NCBI GenBank assembly: GCA_030655315.1
Contig: JAURVT010000049.1
Location: 186,001 to 250,000 of the forward strand
Direction: 5' to 3'
DNA length: 64,000 nucleotides
From: Nocardioidaceae bacterium
GTDB lineage: Bacteria > Actinomycetota > Actinomycetes > Propionibacteriales > Nocardioidaceae
Below the pieces are notes generated by a model. It worked only from the letters and a program-made list of their open reading frames with translations, ran no database searches and was not told the origin of the DNA. The position numbers were made by a program, and so were the translations under genes. Of this stretch, positions 40,757-48,711 are shown piece by piece (the stretch's first letter is position 1; every line of letters begins with the position of its first letter).

Positions 40757-40813
40757 ACCCGCACGGCGACGCACCCACCGGTGCAGTTGCCGTGCGGGTC
40801 TCTCGCTTTTCTT
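40757..40813 (+). terminator. intrinsic terminator of the desaturase operon
   Basis: ACCCGCACGGC (40757-40767) pairs perfectly with GCCGTGCGGGT (40789-40799); a small inner stem GCACC/GGTGC fills the loop. The sequence after it is T-rich (CTCTCGCTTTTCTT), making it the most classical rho-independent terminator of the window. Confidence 0.88.
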
Positions 40814-40828
40814 GGGTAGGCTCTGATG

Positions 40829-42115
40829 GTGCACGACGGCAACACCCCTGCGACGCGACCGAGCGTCGCCGTGATCGGCTCCGGGGTCTCCGGGCTCACT
40901 GCGGCCTACCTCCTGCGCGAGACCCACGACGTCACGCTGCTCGAGGCCGACGACCGGCTGGGCGGGCACGCGCACACCCACCAGGTGGCGGCGGCGGCGG
41001 GCGCGACGATGGGCGTCGACTCCGGTTTCATCGTCCACAACGACCGCACGTACCCCCACCTGCGACGGCTCTTCGACGAGCTCGGCGTCGAGGTGCACCC
41101 CACCGAGATGTCGATGAGCATCCAGTGCACCCGGACCGGTCTGGAGTACGCCGGCGGCCGCGGCGCCAAGGGCATCTTCGCTCAGCGCAGACGGGTGGCC
41201 GACCCCCGCTTCCTGGGCCTGCTCGCCCAGGTCAAGCGCTTCCAGGTGCTGGCCGGGAAGCTGCTCGACGACCCCGCCGGCGACGACACCCTCACCTACG
41301 GCGAGTTCCTGCGGCAGCACCGGTTCGGCGCGTACTTCACCAGCTACTACGCGATCCCCGTCGTGTCGTGCGTGTGGTCCTCGGGCCACGACGTCGCGCT
41401 CGAGTACCCCGCCCGGTACCTGTTCGAGTTCCTGCGTCACCACGGCTTCCTGAGCCTCGGCGACTCCCCGCAGTGGTTCACCGTCGTCGGCGGGTCGGGC
41501 ACCTACGTCGAGAAGGTCGCCGCCGCGCTGGGCGACGTCCGACGCTCCACCGGCGCCACCCGCGTGGTCCGCGACCTCGACGGCGTCACCGTCGACGACG
41601 TCCGCGGTGGCTCGCAGCGCTACGACCAGGTGGTGCTGGCCACCCACGCCGACGACGCGCTGGCGCTGCTCGCCGACCCCACGCCGGACGAGAAGCGGGT
41701 GCTCGGGGCCTTCGAGTACTCCCACAACGAGACCGTCCTGCACACCGACGCGAGCCTGCTCCCGACGGCGCCGCAGGCCCGTGCCGCCTGGAACTACCGC
41801 ACCGACGGCGGCCGCCGCGAGGCGCGCACGCAGGTGACCTACTGGATGAACCGGCTCCAGGGCCTGCCGGGCGACGAGCAGTTCCTCGTCACGCTCAACG
41901 CCACCGACCGCATCGACCCGGCCCGCGTCGTGGCCACGATGCAGTACACGCACCCGATCTACACCCCGGCCTCGGTCGCCGCCCAGCGCGACCTGGACTC
42001 CCTCACCACGGGCCGCACCGCGTTCGCCGGCGCCTACCACGGGTGGGGCTTCCACGAGGACGGCTGCCGCTCGGGGGTGCGCGCCGCCGCCGCCGTCGGG
42101 GGCACCCGCTGGTGA
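40829..42115 (+). CDS. FAD-dependent amine-oxidase-like oxidoreductase (COG2907 type)
   Basis: 428 residues. The FAD-binding motif VIGSGVSGLTAAYLL is at about 14-28, followed by LLEADDRLGGHAHTH. The remainder is the NAD-binding-8/amino-oxidase type usually encoded with DUF1365 and cyclopropane synthases. In Rhodobacter a member of this gene set takes part in making furan or modified fatty acids after singlet-oxygen stress. The GTG at 40829 lies exactly six bases after TAGGCT and is preferred over the ATG at 40826. It overlaps the next gene by four bases. Confidence 0.88.
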   Translation: MHDGNTPATRPSVAVIGSGVSGLTAAYLLRETHDVTLLEADDRLGGHAHTHQVAAAAGATMGVDSGFIVHNDRTYPHLRRLFDELGVEVHPTEMSMSIQCTRTGLEYAGGRGAKGIFAQRRRVADPRFLGLLAQVKRFQVLAGKLLDDPAGDDTLTYGEFLRQHRFGAYFTSYYAIPVVSCVWSSGHDVALEYPARYLFEFLRHHGFLSLGDSPQWFTVVGGSGTYVEKVAAALGDVRRSTGATRVVRDLDGVTVDDVRGGSQRYDQVVLATHADDALALLADPTPDEKRVLGAFEYSHNETVLHTDASLLPTAPQARAAWNYRTDGGRREARTQVTYWMNRLQGLPGDEQFLVTLNATDRIDPARVVATMQYTHPIYTPASVAAQRDLDSLTTGRTAFAGAYHGWGFHEDGCRSGVRAAAAVGGTRW

Positions 42116-42873
42116 GCGCCACGACCGCCGCGCTCGGCACGCTGCCCTCGGTCCCCGCGCTCGTCGAGGGGACGGTCGGCCACACCCGGCGCACCCCGCT
42201 GCGCCACCGGTTCGACTACCGCGTCTACCAGTGGCTCGTCGACGTCGACGACCTCCCCCGCCTGCGGTGGCCGCTGCGCGCGTTCTCGACCTTCTCCGCC
42301 CGCGACCACCTGGGCGATCCCGACCGCACGATCCGCGAGAACATCGACGCCTACCTCGCGCTGCACGGCGTCGACCTCGCGGGCGGACGCGTGCTGATGC
42401 TCGCCAACGCCCGCGTGCTGGGCCACACCTTCGACCCGCTGAGCGTGTTCTGGTGCCTGCGCGCCGACGGCTCGCTCGCCTGCATCGTCGCCGAGGTGCA
42501 CAACACCTACGGCGAGCGCCACGCCTACCTCCTGCACCCCGACGAGCTCGGGCGCAGCAGCACCGACAAGGCGTTCTACGTCTCGCCGTTCTTCAGCGTC
42601 GACGGCCGCTACGACCTGCAGTTCCGCCTCGGCGAGGAGCACGTGTCGTCCACGATCGTCCTGCGCCAGGGCGGGGACGCCGTCTTCAGCGCGACGTTCC
42701 GGGGTCGTCCGCGTCCCCTGCGCGCGGGCCGTCTCGCGCGTCTCGTCCTGTCGCAGCCCCTGATGACCCATCGGGTGAGCCTGCTGATACGAATCCACGG
42801 TGTCTGGCTGTGGATGCGACGGCTCCCCGTCGTGCCGCGCCGACCACACGACCACCAGGAGGGTGTCACGTGA
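42112..42873 (+). CDS. DUF1365 family protein
   Basis: 253 residues, full length for DUF1365. Typical segments are HTRRTPLRHRFDYRVYQWLVDVDDLP near the N-terminus, FDPLSVFWC near 104, and VHNTYGERHAYLL near 130. The family has no proven chemistry but almost always lies between the FAD oxidoreductase and a cyclopropane-fatty-acid-synthase homologue, implying a step in modification of unsaturated acyl chains. The GTG at 42112 overlaps the previous stop (GTGA), and its own stop overlaps the next start, so the three proteins are made in a coupled way. Confidence 0.9.
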   Translation: MSATTAALGTLPSVPALVEGTVGHTRRTPLRHRFDYRVYQWLVDVDDLPRLRWPLRAFSTFSARDHLGDPDRTIRENIDAYLALHGVDLAGGRVLMLANARVLGHTFDPLSVFWCLRADGSLACIVAEVHNTYGERHAYLLHPDELGRSSTDKAFYVSPFFSVDGRYDLQFRLGEEHVSSTIVLRQGGDAVFSATFRGRPRPLRAGRLARLVLSQPLMTHRVSLLIRIHGVWLWMRRLPVVPRRPHDHQEGVT

Positions 42874-44132
42874 CCGCAGAGCTGAGCCCGTACACGGACG
42901 TCTCGCCCGAGCGCTGGCCCGACGTCGCCCGGGTGCCCGTGGTGCCCGCCAAGGCCCGCGTCACCGAGGCGATCGTGCGCCAGGCGGTGTCCGGCCTGCC
43001 CGTACGGGTCAGCTTCCCCGACGGCACCACCTGGGGTGCGGGCAACGCGTCCGCGCCCGAGCTGCACCTGCGCCGCCCGAGCGAGTTCTTCGCCCGGCTC
43101 GGGGCCGACTTCCGCAGCGGGTTCGGCGAGGCCTACATGGCCGGCGACTGGGTCGAGGGCCATCGGACCGACCTCGCCGACCTGCTCGCGCCGTTCGCCG
43201 CCCGGATGGCCAACCTGGTCCCCCGTCCGCTCCAGGTCTTCCGACGCTTCGTCGACACCGCCATCCCGCACTCGACCCTCAACACGGTCGAGGGGTCGCG
43301 CGAGAACATCCAGGCGCACTACGACCTCTCCAACGAGCTGTTCGCCGAGTTCCTCGACCCGACGATGACGTACTCCGCCGCCTGGTTCGCCGACGCCGAC
43401 GACGACCTCGAGCGCGCGCAGGAGCGCAAGATCGACGGCATGCTCGACTACGCCCACGTGGGCGAGGGCACCCGCGTCCTGGAGATCGGCACCGGCTGGG
43501 GCGCGCTGGCCATCCGCGCCGCCGCCCGCGGCGCCCAGGTCACCACCATCACCATCTCCACCGAGCAGGCCGCGCTGGCGCAGGAGCGGATCGACGCCGC
43601 GGGGCTCGGTGACCGCGTCGAGGTCCGGCTGCAGGACTACCGCGAGGTCACCGGCGAGTTCGACGCGATCCTCAGCGTCGAGATGATCGAGGCCGTCGGC
43701 GAGGAGTACTGGCCCACGTACTTCGCCACCATCGACCGCCTCCTCGCACCCGACGGACGGGTCGCGATCCAGGCGATCACGATGGCCCACGACCGGATGC
43801 TCACCACCCGGCGCTCCTACGGCTGGATCCAGAAGTACATCTTCCCCGGCGGCCTGATCCCCTCGCTCACCGCGATCGACGAGGTGCTCGCCGAGCACAC
43901 CGACCTGTACGTGCAGGAGCGGCGCGACCTCGGCGTGCACTACGCCGAGACCCTGCGCCAGTGGCGGCACCGCTTCGAGGAGCGCCGTGCCGAGGTCGAG
44001 GAGCTTGGCTTCGACGACGTCTTCCACCGGATGTGGCGCTTCTACCTCGCCTACTGCGAGGCCGGGTTCCGTACCGAGTACATCGGCGTCAGCCAGCTCT
44101 CGATCGGCCGTCGGCCGACCTTCCGAGGCTGA
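42870..44132 (+). CDS. cyclopropane-fatty-acid-synthase family methyltransferase
   Basis: 420 residues. The SAM-binding motif I is VLEIGTGWGALAIRAA near 205, preceded by the family block NIQAHYDLSNELFAEFLDPTMTYSAAWF (about 144-171). SVEMIEAVGEEYW near 271 contains the conserved Glu/Tyr active-site region. It methylates or cyclopropanates double bonds of membrane phospholipid acyl chains; the exact product (cyclopropane, methyl-branched or furan precursor) cannot be read from sequence. GGAGGG precedes the GTG at 42870, which overlaps the DUF1365 stop by four bases. Confidence 0.92.
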   Translation: MTAELSPYTDVSPERWPDVARVPVVPAKARVTEAIVRQAVSGLPVRVSFPDGTTWGAGNASAPELHLRRPSEFFARLGADFRSGFGEAYMAGDWVEGHRTDLADLLAPFAARMANLVPRPLQVFRRFVDTAIPHSTLNTVEGSRENIQAHYDLSNELFAEFLDPTMTYSAAWFADADDDLERAQERKIDGMLDYAHVGEGTRVLEIGTGWGALAIRAAARGAQVTTITISTEQAALAQERIDAAGLGDRVEVRLQDYREVTGEFDAILSVEMIEAVGEEYWPTYFATIDRLLAPDGRVAIQAITMAHDRMLTTRRSYGWIQKYIFPGGLIPSLTAIDEVLAEHTDLYVQERRDLGVHYAETLRQWRHRFEERRAEVEELGFDDVFHRMWRFYLAYCEAGFRTEYIGVSQLSIGRRPTFRG

Positions 44133-44144
44133 GGGACCCGCACC

Positions 44145-45182
44145 TCAGCCCGCGCCGACCTCGCGGACGCCGCGGAGCAGGTCGTCCAGGGTGTCGACCC
44201 GCTCGACCGTCAGGTGCTCGTGCGAGCGCTCGGCCACCTCGGTCGGCCACCCGGGGCCGCCCACCAGCACGGTGAGCGGCCAGGTGACGTCGTCGAACGC
44301 CCGCCAGACCCCGTCGCGCGGCGGGCGGGACATCGACGCCCACAGGAAGACCACGCCGGGCCGCAGTCGCCGCACCAGGTCGGCCAGGCCCCCGGCCGGC
44401 AGGCGACCGCCGAGGGACGAGCAGGGCGTGCCCTCGACCGCGAGGGCCGCCTCCACGGCCAGCAGGGGCAGCGCGTGCAGGTCGCCGTCCGCGCTCGCCA
44501 GCACCACGCGCGGCGCCCCGCGGCTCGGGGGGCGTCGGGTGCCGATGACGGCGTGCAGCTGGGCGGCCAGCCGCTCGGTGGCGAGGTGCTCGGAGTCGAC
44601 CCCCAGCGCGCCGTCGAACCAGGCGTCGCCGATCAGCGCGAGCGCGGGCGAGATCACCTCGGTCCAGGCCGCGACGACGCCCCACTCGGCGATCGTCCTC
44701 GCGTAGACCTGGCTGAGGGTCGACGCGTCGAGCTCGGTGGCCGCGGCCAGGATCGTGTCGACGGCGACGGACGGCCGGACGTCGGGGGCGACGAGGACGG
44801 GCGCGCCGTCGGTGCGGTCGGGTGCGGCCAGGGCCGCCCGCAGCCCGGCGGCGTCGAGCGACAGGGCGACGCGGGACGCGGCCTGCGGCGGCACGCCGCG
44901 GGTGACCAGCCGGCCCATCAGCAGGACGCGCGAGACGTCCTCCTCGTCGTAGCGACGGTGGCCGCCCCCGGTGCGTCGGGAGGGACCGATGGAGTAGCGG
45001 CGCTCCCAGGTGCGCAGCGTCGGCGTCGCGATGCCCACGCGGGCCGACACCGCCCCCACGCCCCACGTGGGCATGGCGTCGTCCGCCGCGTCCGACCCGG
45101 TCGTCGACGGACTCGTCCCCGCGCTCACGTCCTGGTCCTCGTCCTTCGGCTCGTGCTCGTGCTCGCCTGTGTGCTCCGTCAT
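44145..45182 (-). CDS. MerR-type regulator with CarH-like B12-binding photoreceptor signature
   Basis: 345 residues. The MerR helix-turn-helix is at 41-90 (GAVSARVGIATPTLRTWERRY). The C-terminal half is the CarH/LitR sensor. The helical-bundle motif W188-x9-E198-H199 (WFDGALGVDSEH) fits the CarH W-x9-EH signature exactly. The B12-binding motif is D234-L-H236-A-L-P239, keeping the axial His but with Pro for the usual Gly. CarH represses target genes in the dark using adenosylcobalamin and releases them in light. It lies convergent to the lipid-modification operon and divergent from a whiB gene. The ATG at 45182 is preferred over an upstream TTG at 45230. Confidence 0.87.
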   Translation of the reverse strand: MTEHTGEHEHEPKDEDQDVSAGTSPSTTGSDAADDAMPTWGVGAVSARVGIATPTLRTWERRYSIGPSRRTGGGHRRYDEEDVSRVLLMGRLVTRGVPPQAASRVALSLDAAGLRAALAAPDRTDGAPVLVAPDVRPSVAVDTILAAATELDASTLSQVYARTIAEWGVVAAWTEVISPALALIGDAWFDGALGVDSEHLATERLAAQLHAVIGTRRPPSRGAPRVVLASADGDLHALPLLAVEAALAVEGTPCSSLGGRLPAGGLADLVRRLRPGVVFLWASMSRPPRDGVWRAFDDVTWPLTVLVGGPGWPTEVAERSHEHLTVERVDTLDDLLRGVREVGAG

Positions 45183-45209
45183 GATGCCAGCCGGCCCCAC
45201 ACCGGGAAA

Positions 45210-45252
45210 CTTGTTCGAAGCCCTTGCCAAGCGAACAAGATCTGACTAGGTT
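45210..45252. promoter_or_regulatory. inverted repeat overlapping the whiB promoter
   Basis: CTTGTTCG (45210-45217) and CGAACAAG (45232-45239) form a perfect 8-bp repeat with a 14-base spacer. A promoter TTGCCA (45224-45229) -17- TAGGTT (45247-45252) for the plus strand overlaps the repeat. It is a good candidate site for the divergent CarH-like regulator. Confidence 0.6.
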
Positions 45253-45266
45253 TTGAATCGATTTCG

Positions 45267-45294
45267 CCGTCACACCCAGTTACTCGTGTGACGG
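45267..45294. promoter_or_regulatory. perfect hairpin or operator in the whiB leader
   Basis: CCGTCACAC (45267-45275) and GTGTGACGG (45286-45294) are exact complements with a 10-base loop. The position is downstream of the predicted start of transcription and 26 bases before the whiB ATG, so it may act as a protein site or an RNA hairpin. Confidence 0.55.
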
Positions 45295-45320
45295 TCACCA
45301 CTCGGACAAGGGGACCCACC

Positions 45321-45623
45321 ATGGCCAGCATCGCTCGACTCCCCATGCCGCTGATGGACGTCTACGAGTGGCAGTACGAGGGCGCCTGCACCGAGGCCGA
45401 CCCCGAGACGTTCTTCTCCCCCGAGTCCGAGCGCGGCCCGCGCCGTCACGCACGCGAGGCCGCGGCGAAGACGCTCTGCGGGCGATGCCCGGTCGTCCAG
45501 GAGTGCCTCCAGCACGCGCTCGACGTGCGCGAGCCCTACGGCGTCTGGGGCGGCCTCACCACCGGCGAGCGTGCGCAACTCGTGCAGCGCTCGGCCGCCG
45601 TGGTGGCCAGCGCCGCCAGCTGA
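45321..45623 (+). CDS. WhiB-family iron-sulfur transcription factor (WhiB3/WhiD-like)
   Basis: 100 residues. The four cluster Cys are in GACTEADPETFF and LCGRCPVVQEC (C-x2-C-x5-C), giving the [4Fe-4S] site, followed by the EPYGVWGGLT turn. The block FFSPESERGPRRHAREAAAK resembles WhiB3/WhiD, which responds to redox state and NO and controls lipid anabolism in mycobacteria. That fits its place beside the fatty-acid-modification operon, but the link is inference. AAGGGGA precedes the ATG at 45321, preferred over the GTG at 45288. The leader holds two strong inverted repeats. Confidence 0.92.
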   Translation: MASIARLPMPLMDVYEWQYEGACTEADPETFFSPESERGPRRHAREAAAKTLCGRCPVVQECLQHALDVREPYGVWGGLTTGERAQLVQRSAAVVASAAS

Positions 45624-45636
45624 GCAGCGGCCCCCG

Positions 45637-48552
45637 CTACTCCCAGAACACCCGCTCCACGACGGCGTGCGCCTGGCGCGTGGCGCGCAGGTAGTCGTCG
45701 ACCATCCGCTCGGTCTCGTCCGGCCGGTACCCCATCAGGTACGCCACGCCGGCCCGCTCGGCGTTCTGCTCGACCATCGACTCCGCCGGCCGCGAGCGCA
45801 TCAGCACGACGGCGTTGCGGATCCGGCTGACGATCCTCCAGGCCCGCTCGAGGGCCTCGGCGTCGGGGCCGGTGACCAGCCCGGCCTCGGCCGCCGCCCG
45901 CAGGGCCGCGACCGTCTCGGTCGTGCGCAGGCCCGGCACCGCGTGCGCGTGCTGCATCTGCAGGAGCTGGACCGTCCACTCGACGTCGGCCAGCCCTCCG
46001 CGGCCGAGCTTGAGGTGCGTCGCGCGGCTGGCGCCGCGGGGCAGCCGCTCGGCGTCGACGCGCGCCTTGATCCGCCGGACCTCGCGGACGTCGTCGGGTC
46101 CGGCCCCGCCGGCCGGCCAGCGCAGCGGGTCGACGAGGGCGCGGAACCGCTCGCACAGGTCGGGGTCGCCGACGACCGGGTCGGCGCGCAGCAGGGCCTG
46201 GGCCTCCCACACCGCCGACCAGCGGTCGTAGTAGGCCGCGTACGACGCGAGGGTCCGCACGAGCGGACCCTGGCGGCCCTCGGGCCGCAGGTCGGCGTCG
46301 ACCGCGAGGGCCGGATCGCCCGCGGGCAGCGCCAGGGTACGACGGGTCTCCGCGGCGATCCACTGCGCCGCCGTGCCCGCGTCCTTCTCGTCGGCCCCCG
46401 GACGCGGCTCGTGCACGAACATCACGTCGGCGTCGGAGCCGTAGCCGACCTCGTGGCCCCCGAGACGCCCCATCAGGACCATCGCCACCCGCGTCGGCAG
46501 CTCGCCGCCCCGGGTCGCGGCCGCCGCCCGCGACGCCGCCTCCAGCGAGGCCGACAGCGTCGCGACGGAGATGTCGCTGAGCGCCCGGCCGGACTCGACG
46601 ACGTCCAGCCGGTCGAGCACGTCGGCGATGCCCACCCGTGACAGCTCTCGGCGCCGCACGCGTCGCACGGCCCTGACGGCCTCCGCGACGTCCTCGTGAC
46701 GTCCCGCGGCCGCGTGCATCTCGACCAGCAGCGTCTCGCGGGTGCGGGGTCGCAGCTCGTCCTCGTGCCCGAGCATCGCGACCGACTCCGGGGCGCGCTG
46801 CAGCAGGTCGGTGACGTAGGACGAGGAGCCCAGCACGTGCGCGAGCTGGGCCGCGCCCTCGTCCTCGTCACGCAGCTTGCGCAGGAACCAGTGCGACGAC
46901 CCGAGGCTGTCGGAGATCTTGCGGAACGCGAGCAGGCCCGCGTCGGGGTCGGGTGCCTCGGCGAACCACGCGAGCATCGCCGGCAGCAGGTTGCGCAGGA
47001 TCGACGCGCGCCGCGAGACGCCCGACGTGAGGGCGGCGATGTGCGCGAGCGCACCGCGGGGGTCGCTGTAGCCCAGGGCCACCAGCCGCGCCTGCGCGGC
47101 GTCGGTGGTGAGCCGCAGGCCGTCGGTCGGCAGGGAGGCGACCGCCTCCAGGAGCGGGCGGTAGTAGAGCTTGTGGTGCAGCCGTCCGACCTCGCGGCGG
47201 TTGGCCTTCCACTCCTTGACGAGGTTGGCCGCGGGGTCGCCCCGGAAGCCCATGCTGCGACCGAGGCGACGCAGGTCGTCCTCGTCGTCGGGCACCAGGT
47301 GGGTGCGGCGCAGGCGCATCAGCTGGATGCGGTGCTCGAGGGTGCGCAGGAAGTCGTAGGCCTCCTTCATCCGGGCGCCGTCCTGGCGGCCGACGTACCC
47401 GTGCTCGGTGAGCGCGTCGAGGGCCGCCATCGTGTTGCCGCTGCGGATGCGGTCGTCGCTGCGTCCGTGCACCAGCTGGAGCAGCTGCACCGCGAACTCG
47501 ACGTCGCGCAGGCCCCCCGGGCCGAGCTTGAGCTCGCGGTCGACCCGGTCGGCGGGGATGTGGTCGACCACGCGACGCCGCATCGCCCGGGTGTCCTCGA
47601 CGAAGTGGGGGCGGGTGCTCGCCTCCCAGACCATCGGCGCGAGCGCCTCGACGTAGGCACGTCCGAGCTCGACGTCGCCGGCCACCGGGCGGGCCTTCAG
47701 CAGCGCCTGGAACTCCCAGGTCCGCGCCCAGCGCTCGTAGTACTTGACGTGGCTGTCGAGCGTGCGGGTCAGCGGTCCGGTGCGCCCCTCGGGCCGCAGG
47801 TTGGCGTCGACCTCCCAGATCGTGCCCTCGGCGGTGCGGCCCGAGCAGTGCCGCATCATCGTCGTGGCCAGCTTGGTGGCGGCGCGGCGCGCGCGGTCGT
47901 CGTCGCCCCCGTCGGGCGTGGCGTGCACGAACACGACGTCGACGTCGCTCACGTAGTTGAGCTCGCGCCCACCGGTCTTGCCCATCGCGATCACGGCGAT
48001 CCGGCACTCGGCGGCCGCGTCGGGGTGCTCCTCCTCGGCGACGCGGAGGGCGCCGCACAGCGTCACGGCCGCGAGATCGGCCAGCTCGGCGGCCGTCTGC
48101 TCGAACGACGTGAGCCCGACCAGGTCCCGGGCGGCCACCGACACCAGCGCCCGGTGGTAGGCGACGCGCAGCGCGTCGGGGTCGTGCACGTCGGCGAACA
48201 GCTCGTCGAGGCGGGCGGCGTCGCGCGGCGTCGACGACAGCCGCGGCTCCGCGAGGTCCTCGACGTGCTCGGGGTGGCGGACCAGCCAGGTGCCCAGCGC
48301 CTCGCTCAGCCCGACGACGACGGCGAGGTTCTCCGTCAGCACCGGGTCGTCGACGAGCCGCTGCACGAAGACGCCCGGCTCCTCCTGCTCGGCCAGCGCG
48401 ACCACGGTCGACAGCGCCCAGTCCGGGTCGGCCGCCCGAGCGATCCCGCGCAGCGGCTCCTCGGGGATCTCCCCCAGCGCCTCCAGCGCCGCCGCCGCCT
48501 CGCCCGCGGTGAATCCGAGACGGCTCAGGAGTCCTGCGGGTGTCGTCGCCAC
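45637..48552 (-). CDS. glnE: bifunctional glutamine-synthetase adenylyltransferase/deadenylyltransferase
   Basis: 971 residues, the expected size. Two nucleotidyltransferase domains are visible, each with G-G...D-x-D: MGKTGGRELNYVSDVDVVF near 210 (the deadenylylating half) and MGRLGGHEVGYGSDADVMF near 700 (the adenylylating half). LRPEGRTGPLTR and LRPEGRQGPLVR are the paired acidic-loop blocks. It adds and removes AMP on glutamine synthetase according to nitrogen status. It follows glnA2 on the same strand as in mycobacteria. TAACCT ends six bases before the GTG at 48552, so it probably has its own leaderless transcript. Confidence 0.96.
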   Translation of the reverse strand: MATTPAGLLSRLGFTAGEAAAALEALGEIPEEPLRGIARAADPDWALSTVVALAEQEEPGVFVQRLVDDPVLTENLAVVVGLSEALGTWLVRHPEHVEDLAEPRLSSTPRDAARLDELFADVHDPDALRVAYHRALVSVAARDLVGLTSFEQTAAELADLAAVTLCGALRVAEEEHPDAAAECRIAVIAMGKTGGRELNYVSDVDVVFVHATPDGGDDDRARRAATKLATTMMRHCSGRTAEGTIWEVDANLRPEGRTGPLTRTLDSHVKYYERWARTWEFQALLKARPVAGDVELGRAYVEALAPMVWEASTRPHFVEDTRAMRRRVVDHIPADRVDRELKLGPGGLRDVEFAVQLLQLVHGRSDDRIRSGNTMAALDALTEHGYVGRQDGARMKEAYDFLRTLEHRIQLMRLRRTHLVPDDEDDLRRLGRSMGFRGDPAANLVKEWKANRREVGRLHHKLYYRPLLEAVASLPTDGLRLTTDAAQARLVALGYSDPRGALAHIAALTSGVSRRASILRNLLPAMLAWFAEAPDPDAGLLAFRKISDSLGSSHWFLRKLRDEDEGAAQLAHVLGSSSYVTDLLQRAPESVAMLGHEDELRPRTRETLLVEMHAAAGRHEDVAEAVRAVRRVRRRELSRVGIADVLDRLDVVESGRALSDISVATLSASLEAASRAAAATRGGELPTRVAMVLMGRLGGHEVGYGSDADVMFVHEPRPGADEKDAGTAAQWIAAETRRTLALPAGDPALAVDADLRPEGRQGPLVRTLASYAAYYDRWSAVWEAQALLRADPVVGDPDLCERFRALVDPLRWPAGGAGPDDVREVRRIKARVDAERLPRGASRATHLKLGRGGLADVEWTVQLLQMQHAHAVPGLRTTETVAALRAAAEAGLVTGPDAEALERAWRIVSRIRNAVVLMRSRPAESMVEQNAERAGVAYLMGYRPDETERMVDDYLRATRQAHAVVERVFWE

Positions 48553-48711
48553 CCCCGCAGGTTACGCCGCCGAAACGCCCGCTTCCGCCCAGGTCGCCAC
48601 CCCGCTCGGGCGTCTGGCGCCGTCCCGGCAAGGCCGACGAGCGAAGCCGGGCGTCGTCTGCCCTGCGATGCGAGGAGAACGCCGTCCGTCGAGATGCCAG
48701 GGGCCAGGGAG

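Noticed and set aside
45183-45320. Cobalamin riboswitch near the CarH-like gene
   Set aside because: No B12-box-like conserved sequence was recognised. The space is short and explained by a promoter and two inverted repeats.
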